Part shown: in pieces, positions 36,601 to 49,400 of the stretch
Position numbering within the stretch: position 1 is the stretch's first letter
Layout: every line of letters starts with the position of its first letter
Assembly: GCA_027627225.1 (NCBI GenBank)
Contig: CM051030.1
Span: 20,231,105 to 20,295,104 of the forward strand
DNA length: 64,000 bases
Reading direction: 5' to 3'
Source of the DNA: Congeria kusceri
Lineage: Eukaryota > Mollusca > Bivalvia > Myida > Dreissenidae
The notes under the pieces: generated by a model
The model's input: the letters and a program-made list of their open reading frames with translations, nothing else
What the model was told of the DNA's origin: nothing
The model's database searches: none
Program-made: the position numbers and the translations under genes

Positions 36601-39600
36601 TGTGATCCAATTGATTCATTTTCATCAAAGCCGCACAAGGAACTATTGCATTTACTTCCGCGTGAAAGATTAAAGTTTGATCGTACATTGAAATTTGTTA
36701 ACTTAAGTTTTGCAAACATGTCATATTTGAATCAAATTCATTATCGTCATGATTACCATTTGACAATTTAAATGAAATTCAAAACGGCACTTCTTAGTTT
36801 CGCGTAGTCGAATCTGCCTGGCCTGTGTTGAGTGTCTTCCTTTGTAAAGTGCGAACGTATTGACCTGGCACTCCTTAATCTCCAGTAGCGCTCAACTGTT
36901 CTATTTATATCGGCTTAGCATGTATGCAGCGTGTAAAGCATGGATTTTATAGTCATATTACAAAAGCAACTATTACCAAGCGTCAGGAAGAAAAGCGCGG
37001 TGCAGCTGTCTTGTGTGTCAAAATCGAGGTTGTTTTCATGTCATGACGTTTTATAAACATTCGAAGTGCCTGTTCTGGGGTACAAACTTACCACTGTTAC
37101 TAGAGTATCAACTCTACCGGAGCAAGGATTCAATCAATACATATTCGTGTCTGAGTCTCCTGTCGGGTTAGAATAGCTTAAAATACATTTACGAATATAA
37201 ACGGGATATTCATGAGTGCCAGGCCAATAAAATCGCACGATGTACTTGGTGATTTACATCATTTGAGAACGTCGGGTTTTAAAAAATGCATACTTTGCCT
37301 TTTAAATCAAATCACGTGAGTGTAATTGTTCAAACGAATTCACGCAAACAAATGCATTGTTATCGTTGGTGTGCACAGAAGAAATAAAAATCAAATAAAC
37401 ATTACTCAAGAGTAAATTCATTGTTGAAACAGTTTTTCTTATATGGCTATAGAAAAAGCTTGTGAACACTCTAAAGTCAGATTTTTTGCCCAATCAACAC
37501 GAAACTTGCTCAGAACCTTTGTTCTTCAGAACCTTTGTTTTTTTGATATCTTGGCCTAGCTTGAAAATGGTTCCCGTCTATCAATAAACATGGCCGCCAT
37601 GCAGGATTCGGGGGGAGGGGGGGTGGGAGTTCAGTTTTCCTTAGAAGGATATATTGAAAATTTTAAAAAGCTTGTGAACACTAGAGGCAACATTTGTATC
37701 CCAATCATCATGAAACTTTCTTAGAACATGTGTTAAAAAGATAACTTGGATGTATCTTCATGTAACTTGCTCAGAACAGTTTAATTCCTTAGCCCCTCAG
37801 GTGAGCAACTTAGGACCTTATGGCACTTTTGTTTAGCAAAAATGACATTTTTGGACTTGTGTCGCATGCAACTCAAGCAGTATAGCCTGAGTGATGAAAC
37901 TTTATAAACATATTCATCAGCATGTGAACTTGTGCACCTGGGTATTTTGGTGCAGATTTAATGTCATCAATCATACTGTAAAACAAAAAAGAATAATGTT
38001 AGAAGGAAATCTTATGGATTTGAAAGCCATTTATTTGTATTTCAGTAACGCATGCTTCTGTAATTCTGACCGCAAACGGGACAACACATGAGGAGAATTC
38101 TTCCATACAGCTAGTCTGCAACATTTCACAGGACACAGATGATTATGCCTCATGGTGGAAGACAGCTAAGGATGGCAGTGAGGATAAGGTACTGACTATA
38201 GTGAACAATGGTAGCCATTGCAACACTTTCGTACCTAATGTACCTGGTCCTCCGCCTAGCTACATGGAGTGCAGCTGCAGGTCACGGGTGTACACCTGCG
38301 TAATAAAGGGCCTGACACGTAATAATGACAGTGATCAGTGGAGATGTTCCAGTCAGAATGCAGGACAGACAGCTTATAGTAACTATTTCATCATACAAGT
38401 TGTTGGTAAGTATAGTGACATTTTGATAAAATACGGTGTTGTAGATGAACAATTAGTCAATAAGCAATATTTCATAAATAATGTATTCATAACAATTTTT
38501 TTAAGTTTTAACGAATGTTTAATGCAAGTTTTATATAATGGTTTGCACAGTACAGTTTTAAAGAGCATGCAAAATCGGAACAAGAACATTATGTTATTAC
38601 GCGGATAATAAAAGTTTTGTTGAAAGATGCCCTGCGATCGAAACAATGTGCCTAAAATAATCAGATAATTCAGCCAATATTACATTTAAGATTTGACAGC
38701 CATTATAATTGCCGTTTACTAAGAGTGAATGGGTATTTTATCGACGGTATATCCTCTAAACACTTGTATAGACGGGTATTCAAACAAGGCGTATTCCCAA
38801 TTTTCACGAATTTATATTTCTAGTTACAATAATATATTGATGTAATCGTTAAGAAAACAATATATTGACTTTGTTTTTCGATACAAGGTTCTAACATGAT
38901 TCGAAATTACGCCTAAACAATCGCGCATTTTAATGGCACAAACTTCCCCACTCTACATCTATGAATACTGCACATGCGCATAGCAGTATTTCATGTACAT
39001 TTCATTTATATCGATTTTACTACTACTAATTTTCCCGCGCCCGCAAAATGTGTCACTGCAACAACTTTTTATAATCATGAAAAAAACACACAATATTTTA
39101 CTTTTTGTTTAGAAAAACGAGACCAATGCGTTAAACAGTCATTAAGCAAACACGTCTTAAGATATAATTTTATTTTAAAATATATTATACCGTATAAGCC
39201 GTCGATATGCTCCTTTTGTATATAACGTATACGCCTCATAAATAAGCAAATAATAACTACTGAAGCCACTAAATTATTGCACATTATTTCACTCAAATAC
39301 TCTTTTATTTGGCCAATAACTATGCCCTATTATTGGGAAGGTATGTAGATATGCATTCAGATACCGGGTGTAGCAGCAGCAGAACACATATTAGCTTTTA
39401 TAATATAATATATAATCTTTTTGTATTTTTGAAAAAAAAAGTTTTCAATGTCATTATTTGCAAAAACTAAGCCTCTGGAATACCCAAAACCTAATATTAT
39501 AAAAATAAACTAAAATAAATAAAACAGTCTGCCTTTGCCGGGGCTCAAATCTACAACCTTCAGGATCAATTTGTCGCGCTTACGACATTCAGTTGTCTAA

Positions 39601-42600
39601 ATCTGGTATTGTTTTTTTTTTCAAAAATACAGACGGAAGCGTTTCAAACACTTTATGATGTTATTCTTTTCCCTGTATAATTATCCCTAAACGACATTAT
39701 ATTTCCAACATATTAATTTTCAGACAGTTATTTCTCTTTGTTATAAATAATGTATTTTTTTCTTTTCTGGGATCTACGGCAAAAATGTTGGAAAATGTCA
39801 ATTTGCCAATCTGGGAGAATGACCCTTTATGCAATATATTTATATACTTTTTCTGGAAAAATGGTCATTGTCAACACTTATTGATTTATTAGCAAAATAT
39901 ATGATAAGTTGATTAATGTTGTTTTGAATTTTTAGACTTTTAAGCTGGTATTTTGTTTGTATTGAAGGCCATGTGTAATAATACTTTTTGCTTAGCAGCT
40001 CCGAAACATTTGGACAGATTAATAAGAAGTGATAACCATTATCAGTAATTCTCTGATAGCAATACTTGCATTAACTTTCTTGTCTCGGCGTATTTGTGTA
40101 GCGTCCGCCTTCTATTTGTTAATTATGCGATGATAGCATAAACCTTATCAATGCAATTCTTGTGCTTATATAAACATTAGGATTCTAAACAATTAGAGTT
40201 GTCAATGTTCGAATACCAATTCTGTTTAACAACATCTAATAATCGTTGTTTTATTGTAGGTTTGTCGATTAACATAAATATGAAATTGCTACACCCATAA
40301 GTATCTAAAACCGTGGTCATATAAAATTTCTGAAGACCAGTTCTTCCATTATATGTATTTACATTTTCGGTTTTGTTGAACAACAGTATGCGTTCGTAGA
40401 AAGTTAGCAACCTAATCCAATATTTTAGCATTATAAGTTGTATGTGTATGAGCATGGGAATTGGACCAAGTTCTATATAGAGGGCGTTGGAATTAGCAGA
40501 GCATCTCACACCCAAGATTTTGCTACAGAATTTCAAGTGCACAGTTTCAAAATCAGGTTCACTGTGGAAAACCAGTATTTCCGCCCCTTAATTTAAAATA
40601 GGAAGCGCTAGTGATCTAAACATATCAACTTTCTGTTGTACCGGCAACTCTAAATAATTATTGTTGTAGACCGAGAAAAGATTATGGAGAGAGTATGAGG
40701 TGTGCTGTGCCACTGTTTGTTAAATGCGGTACCAATATCCGTTTTTTTTAAGAGTTGAATACCCAGGTATTTAAACGAAGAGAAATATTCAATTTTGGAA
40801 TTGCAAATATAACAATCTAATGATGTGTGCCATTTTCATAGATCGTATTGTTTGTTTTATTAGCATTAAGACGTATTGGGGCTATTATAATTTTGCTTAT
40901 AATGCTTTTTAACCTTTTTCCAAAGTAATTTTGAATTGGTCCGTGAAGTTGATTATGAGATCTGATATCTAAATTAAGCTCTGAATTCGAATATTGCATA
41001 GCTAGCTCTGAGATCTATATTCAGCTATACATATGTATTACACGGCTAATGAGGTCGCTTGAAGTGCTGGCTGCGAATGCAACTATGCATCCAGCATTGC
41101 ATTAGTAATTGAAGTTGTCTCTGAGATCTAACATCTTAAATATTATATAGTAATATTACGAAAATGTGATCCAGATCTCGAAATAACGAAGACTCCAACA
41201 ACACCGTTGCAGCGGGTTAAGAAAAAATGATGTTACACATAAAACTACGGAAAATTTAGAGACATAAAATATTCCAAAATTTGGGTGTACAAATATTAAG
41301 AGTCAAATGGAAAAAAAAAATTACGTCCGTATTATGTATGTTTTTATTTTTTAGAAAAATCGGTTTTAAATTTCTATTATTCTGTTCATTTTTAATTAAT
41401 AATTTTCTGTTTAATAACGCTGTAATTTGGTTTTAGTATCTTGGAATAATATTGCCCAATTTGAACAAACAAAAAAACCCGTTAAAAACACAACGCGTTA
41501 ATAATGACACCTCTTAAAACTACTGAGTGAAACAACGTGACATCACCCTCCCCTTTAGCCAGGAATCCAATCTGCAAGACGATAGTGACACCTATAATAA
41601 CAGCGTCGCTTTGGCTTCAAAAATCTTTGATATGACTGCCGGACTGCGACTTTCGTCTAGCAGTTTGCATCTGTAAGCGTGTAACTGCCTAGCTCGTGGT
41701 CGTTGTCAAAAAGCACCGATTGATACTACTGTACCTGAACAGCGCAAGCGCTCTCGATAGAGCATTAATGAATTAGTGTTCTAGCAGACATTTAAAGGTT
41801 GTCAACAAATCTGGGAGATTTTGGGCATACAAAATATATGCAATGTTCATGTTGAGACAGTGCATTTTTTATGTCAATGTATTGAAATTGGATTAATACG
41901 TGTTTTACACACAATGTAATTTATAATGTGTGCATATTTTTTAAACTTTCAATTACATTTCTTTTGAAAGAACTACACATATAATATTACAAAACAACAC
42001 ACACAAACGACAACAAAATAATCACATATTGATTAATTAATCCACCTTTAAACTAGTGTTCGAAAATATAGAGCCATAAATTATTGGTTTCAAGCTGACT
42101 GTCCGATAATAAAGTGTTGCAAAAATAATTATTTTGGCTAAAAAGGAAGTTGTCCGAAAATTTAGAGTTTTTACGGTATGTGTTTTCCACCATTAAACTC
42201 TTATTTATGTTGTGCTATTTATTCCAATATCTACTTTTCTATATCGATACAGGCACATTTTATCAAAGGAAATCATAATTATTACCTACTAAAGGAAATC
42301 ATAATTATTACCTACTTTATACTTATTGAGTGCTTAGCTACATACAATAGTCAAATATACATAACAGAAATACAAAGGAATATATTATTTCTTTAATGAA
42401 GACAACCTCACTGTCACGTTTTATGCGACAGTATTTTAGCTACTTAGAATAGTCATATATGCATATGATAAATACAAATCAATTGAAAATTACTCAATTC
42501 TTAACCTTTTATATCCCTACTATCATGTTTTCTATTTAGAACAGTGTGCTTACATGCAAAGTGCAATTTCTTTCTCAGCCATATTGTATTATCTAATATT

Positions 42601-45600
42601 AAACTTGCAGAGCATATACATGTATAAAGAAGTCTTACGACACAATCATTGTGATATTGTTCAGAATAGTGTGTTCTATACACGCTACTGGGTTATTTTA
42701 CGAATATTGTTTAATTTAAAAACATATAGTTTTATCATTAACACAGCACCCACACTTCAAAGCTTTATATATGAAACATTCCCATTATATAAAGGGAAAT
42801 TGTAAATTATATTATTTTCACTTGTATGTTAAACAGTGTGCTCGGGCAGTGGTTTTTAACCAAATTCCGGAGGGTAAACAATCCCAGTCATTCCCATTCT
42901 GACGTCGTCAGCTAGCTCTGAATTTACATATTGCATATCTAGATCTACATTCTGAGATCTGCATTCAGCTATACACAAATACTACCATGCGAATGAGGTC
43001 GAATGTAGTGCTGTCTGTGAAAACACTCTCGCGTTATACTACTACTCACTGTTTCACAAATAATACAAAGTAAAGCCGTTTCGATTTCAGACATAGCTGC
43101 GCATCAAGGTCTATTATCAGTTCTGAATAGAAAATATATGATAAAATAATTCATACTACAACACGCTTTTAAGCAGACAAAATTATCGCAAAAACGAATA
43201 CAGACCTGGCTGCGTATTCAGTTCTGTATTCAACGTTAGATTGAACACGCATGATAGAAAACATATTCGAGTCATACTACTACTCATTGTTACATAAAGC
43301 AAACACAGCATAACAGATTCAAATGCAGAGCTGGCTCTGTATTTAGATATGCATTCAGCTCTGCATCTGTATAATATAATATAAATATTTAAGTGTCATA
43401 CTTCTACATTACAATGTTAAAATCAACATAAAACACCGAACCAAATACAGACCTGGATCTGCATTCAGCTCTGTAATCAGCTCTGCATTGCAAATTTACG
43501 ACACAAAACACATATGAGTCATACCACTACTTGCTGGTACAACAAGCGCCCAAAATAACACCTGATGACCGAATAGCAATGTAGTCAGCTCTATAATGAA
43601 ATCCTATGATATAGAACACATTTGCACAATACCATTACATACTGTTATAAAAACAACCAAAATAGCAGAGAGCAAATACAGACCTGGATATGTATTCAGC
43701 TCTGTATTCAGCTCTGCATTGCTAGTCTTTGATACTGAACACATTTGCGATTTGATACAAAACTGGCTATGTAGTCAGATCTGCATTCAGCTCTGCATTG
43801 CCAGCCTATGATATGAAATACATTGGCGCCATACAACTACTCGAAATGATGAAAACAATCTTGAACACCGGATCGAATACGGACCTGGCTCTGTATTCAG
43901 ATCTACATTCAGGTCTGCATTGCAAATCTGTGACAGAAAACATATATGCCGTACCTCCACCCGAAATTGTTGAAATCAAAACAGCACACACGAAACCGAA
44001 TACAGACCTTGCTCTGCATTTTGCACTGTATTCCGCTCTGCATCGTTAACCTATGAGTTAAAACAGAAATACTTTTGCGTCCTACTTCTACTCGCTGTAA
44101 CAAAACACACCCATAATAACACATGTCCGAATACAGATCTGGCTCTGTATTCAGCATTTGCATCGCAATCCCGTGATAGACGCTACACGCTATTATAAAA
44201 ACAACAAACCAAACGACCTGACTCCGTCTTCATCTCTGTATTCAGCTCTGCATTGAATACCTCCTTTAGAAAACACGTTTGCGTCATACCACTACACGTT
44301 GTTATAAAACACAAACACTGAAACTAATACCGAACCGAATACAAATATGGCGCTTGATGCAGCTCTGTAATCAGCTCTACATTGCCGGACTATGATGGTA
44401 AACACATTTCTGTTATACCACTACTGACTGTTACAAACACACATAAAATAATACCGGATCGAATACAGACCTGGTTGTCTATTCATAACTTTATTTAGCT
44501 GTGAATTGCAAACCTATGATATAAAACACATTTGATATTATACCACTGCGCACTTTTATAAACAGCAGTCAAAAATAACACAGACCTGGCTCTGGATTAA
44601 GCTCGGTATTCATGTCTTTATGCCAGCCTATGTAGTAAACACACATTTTCATTATACCGCAATAACACGAGATCGAATATAGACCTGGCTCTGTATTCTG
44701 TCTTGTGTTCAAGTCTGCATTGCCAGCCTATGATAGTTAACACATTTCCGTTATATCACAATACATTATTATAAAATGCACCCCTAGAAACACGGTCTGA
44801 ATTCGGCTCGGTATTCAGCCCTTTATTGGGCACTGCAATGCAAACCTATGATAGTAAACACATTTGTGCAATACCACTACACACTATTGTAAAAAGTACT
44901 CAAAATAACACCGGGTCGAATACAGATCTGGCTCTGGATTCAGCTCCGTATTCAGCTCTGCATTGAATAGTTAACACATTGGCGCCATCCAACTACATGC
45001 TGTCATGAATTGCACTTCTTTGACGGAAAGTGTTCAGACCTGGCTTTGCATTCAGTACTGTCTTCAGCTCTGGAGTAGTAAAAATAGTTGTGGTGGTGGT
45101 GGTGGTGAAAGGTGGTGGTGGTAGTGGTGGTGGTGGTGGTTGTTGTTGGTGGTGGAGGTGGTGGTGGTGGTAGTGGTGGAGGTGGATGGTGGATGTTGGG
45201 TGATGGTTGGCGGATGTTGGATGGTGGATGGTGGATGGTGGTGGTGGATGGTGGATGGTGGATGGTGGTTTTGTTTGATGGTGGCGATGGTGGATGGTGG
45301 TCGTGGTGGATGATGGTGGTGGTGGTGGTGGCGGTGGTGGTGGTTGTGGATGGTGGATGGTGGTTTTGTTTGATGGTGGCGATGGTGGATGGTGGATTGT
45401 GGTGGTGGTGGATGGTGGATAGTGGTGGTGGTGGTGGTGGATGTTGGTTGTTGCTGGTGGTGGTAGTGGTAGTGGTGGAGGATGGTGGATGGTGGATGGC
45501 AGATGGTTGTGGTGGTGGTGATGGTGGTGTTGGTTATTTCGATTGTTAATAACAGGAAAGTACTTTCTCATCGAAGAATGGTATAATTTTTCTTTAAATG

Positions 45601-46346
45601 CTATATTCAAAGAAGGTTTTTACAAGTATATAATATCTGCAAAACGCTAAATTATGATATCTTGAATATTAAAAGTCATTGTTTTTGCAAAATGATTAAT
45701 GTATGCGTATATTTTTGAAGGTATTGAATATTTCCGCACCATCTTACTCCAAATCATGTATCCGTGCCTACGTAGTAGTATTACACTTAGAGGCACTTTT
45801 AGCTAGTCCTTTTTCAATTGCGAATTTCTCAGAAACAACATATCCCATCGTTCTGAAATTGTGTGTACCCCTATTATACATGTTTTCCAATCCATTAATG
45901 ATTGAATATCACCCCTCTACGGTCATTTATTATTCATACTTTCACTATTCGCTCAATCAGGAGCGTGAAGGCGTTCCCTTGAACTGTGTGCACAATAATA
46001 TTCTGTCTAAGAGGCAGAGGTGTGTCCTAACTCTGAATGCCAGAGGTGACCATACAAGATACTCATTAAAACTTTTACTTGTTCCATATATAATGTTATC
46101 ACCTTTTATCTACACTTACTTTTTGTTATCGCAATTTTGCGATTTTGAATTGTCATAATGCTTTTTACTTTTGTTATGTGGGGTATCAAAATGAATAGTA
46201 ATTTTAAGATAATACTAAATACTGAAGTGTTCTACCTTATTTCTTATTTTTGACAAGTTTGAAAAATAATCGTGCAGTAATTAAAATAGTTACAGCCGAT
46301 TTCTCAAAAGTCTACTTAGAAGTGCCATCTACAATTGTAAGTGTAT

Positions 46347-46400
<54 letters not shown>

Positions 46401-49400
46401 TAGTAGTAGTAGTAGTAGTAGTAATAGTAGTAGTATGTATGTAACATTGTAGAGTTGTCCTCTACAACGATTGTTCAAATGATGCCCCTGGGGTCAAAAG
46501 TGGCCACGCCCTGGGGGTCACATGGTTTATGTAGACTTAAAGAGCAAAATGACGTAAAATATCTTCTCCTAAAACCGTCAGGCTCAGAGGTATCCTCTTT
46601 GGTATGTAACATTGTAGAGTTGTCCTCTACAAAGATTGTTCAAATGATGTCCCTGGGGTCAACAGGGACCACGCACCGGGGCGTCAAATGGTGTATAGAG
46701 ACTTTAATAGCAAGATGGCACACCCCGGGGTCACATGGTTTCTATAGACTGATATGGAAAGTGGTCATTAAAAATCGTTTTCTCTGAAACTGCAAGGCCC
46801 AGAGGTTTCATATTTGGCTTAAAACATTGTTAACTACAAATAGTGTTCAAATTATGCCCCTGGGGTGGAAAGAGGCCACGCCTAATAAACCATGTGGGTT
46901 ACATGGTTTATTTAGTATTCTTCTCATGAAACTGCAAGGCCCAGATCTTTGTACTCAGGTAAGTGGTTTAGTGCCATTTGGTTATCTCGTTATTAGCCAT
47001 TATGATTCCTTAAACTCAGGTGAGAAGCCTAGGGCCATCGTGGCCCTCTTGTTTGCAGTGATAAAGCCCCATAACTCTGACCAAGCGGTTCCATAGTCGA
47101 GCGTGCCGTCCTGAGACAGCTCTTATTTGATTTCCCGTACAAAAATCTTGATGATTCCAAAGATGGAATTCTACTTACCTAAAAATAACGCTTGATTGCT
47201 TTACAAAAGAGCCATTTTCGTGAAATGACATCGCATTGATTTGCATAAGTGCACGTTTTCTAATTATGGATTTTCGGCATGAGCTGATTATCCATAATTG
47301 GCCCTCCTAATATTATGACGTTGAAATCATCCAAATAATGTTTTTTAATGTAAATATGTTAGTATATATAGTAACATATGCAATAATGAACATTAATTAT
47401 ACTCAGGCGAGCTGTGAAATAACTAGGTCCAAGGTCCCTATGTCAAAGGTCAAGCTCAAAATTCAAGGTCAAATATAAGAAATCAATTCTTAATATTATG
47501 TCCGTAGCATATCTTTGTCCAGGATGTATGGATGTTTAAACAACTTGGCAGAAGTGACAAACGTAGTGAGACTGAGTATCGCACGCTAGAAGCAGTTCTC
47601 TAGGTCCAAGGTCAAGGTCACAATTCAAGGTAAATCTCCAATATAAGAAATCAATCCTTAACACTTTGTCCAAAGCATATCGTTGTCAAAGATTGACAGA
47701 TTTTCAAATAACTTGCAGGAAGCGACAAGCATGGTGGGAAGGATTGTTGCGCGCAAGAACCAGGTCCCTAGGTCCAAGGTCAAGTTCACAATTCATGGTC
47801 CAAAGTCATATATAAGAAATCAATCCCTAACATTTTGTCTGGAGCATATCTTTGTTCAGCATGAATGGATTTTCAGATAACTGGGCAAAAGTTATAAGCA
47901 TGATTAGACGGAGTGTCGCACGCAAGAACCACGTTCTTACCTCCAATGTATATGTCGAAATTCAAGGTAAATGTAAGAAATAAATTCTTAACACTTTGTC
48001 CGGAGTATATCTTTGTTCAGCATGAATGCATTTTCAAATAATTTGGCATACGTAGTTAGCATAGTAGGACGGCGTGCCGTGCACAAGAACCAGGACCATA
48101 CGCCCAAGGTCAAGGTCGCAATTCAATATCAAATATAAGAAATAAATTTTTAACACTTTGTCCGGAGCATATCGTTGTACGGCATGGATGAACTTTAATA
48201 TAACTTTGCAGAAGTAATAAGCATGGTGAGGTGGCATGTCAGACGAAAGAACCAGGTACCTAGGTCCAATGTCAAGGTCAAATTTAAAGGTCAAATGTCA
48301 AATGTTTACCCAGCATAATATTGTCATGCATACAGGGATTTTCAAATAAGTATGAAGCAATTATCGACATCGTGAGATGGGAAAGTGAAGCATACAGGAA
48401 CACTAACTTAAATTGCCAAAGTTTTAATTACCTATCTTGATTATTTTGTTGTATTGATTAAATATTTAAGAATATATATATAATAATTTTGAGACCTCAA
48501 CTCACCACACAGATAGAGGCTGTAGAGATGAATTAGATGCACAACTCCGATGACTCTACCATTTTAGTTTTTGAATTGTTTCTCTTTTGTCATTTATACT
48601 TAATCCCCAAAAAGCTTCTTTGACAGGTGCATCTTTGTGACAATTGCACCCTTGTTGTTCATCTGATCATTTCCAGTTGTCCACTTTCGAAATGTGGTCC
48701 CACATTAAAAATCTGAACAAATTTGTATTCTTATCACCAGTTTTTACTGAAATTCCCTTCTATAGATAAGACTGATATTGATCCATTAGTTGATCCTTTG
48801 TGAACACAGGGCCTTAATTTTTGAATTGATATGTGTTCCTTTTCAGTTGTCATCACTGGAGTCACTCTAAGTCAAGTCCCCGCGGTCAAGATCATTGCTG
48901 ACACTACAGGAACACTCGTATGCAAGACCTCGGGCGGACGTCCTGCAGCAATTATTACCTGGTTCCGTGAGACATCTACTGGGGATGTGAATATAACATC
49001 CCAGTCTTCAAGTGTGACTTCAGTGCAGGCGGGACTCTCTGTTGCGACCAGCACACTGTCTCAAAGGCCATCAAGAAACGACAACTCAGCTAGGATCTAC
49101 TGCAATGCCAGTAACGGTGGCAAAATGTACAGATCACAGACATCCACCATCGATGTGTTATGTAAGTTATTATACTTTCTGCAGTTACACACGTACATAG
49201 TATACATTGTATGCAAGTGTAAATATGTATGTTTGGTGATGCCTTAAGCAAATGATTCCACTTACAGACGGTCCTGATCCTCCTGTGTGCACATACCAGG
49301 GTTCCGCTGTGACAGGGACTATCAAGATAACAAGAGGCAGTACACTGAATATCACCTGCACAAGCACCAGTAACCCTCCAAGTTTCACATACAGGTGGAC

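Noticed and set aside
44993..45610. Long frames on both strands (His/Pro-rich minus, Gly/Val/Trp-rich plus)
   Set aside because: They lie in a GGT/GGA-rich microsatellite, which is open in several frames by composition.
45703..46158. 151-codon frame
   Set aside because: No domain, no splice framing, and it sits in a repeat-filled intron. Chance in AT-rich DNA is likely.
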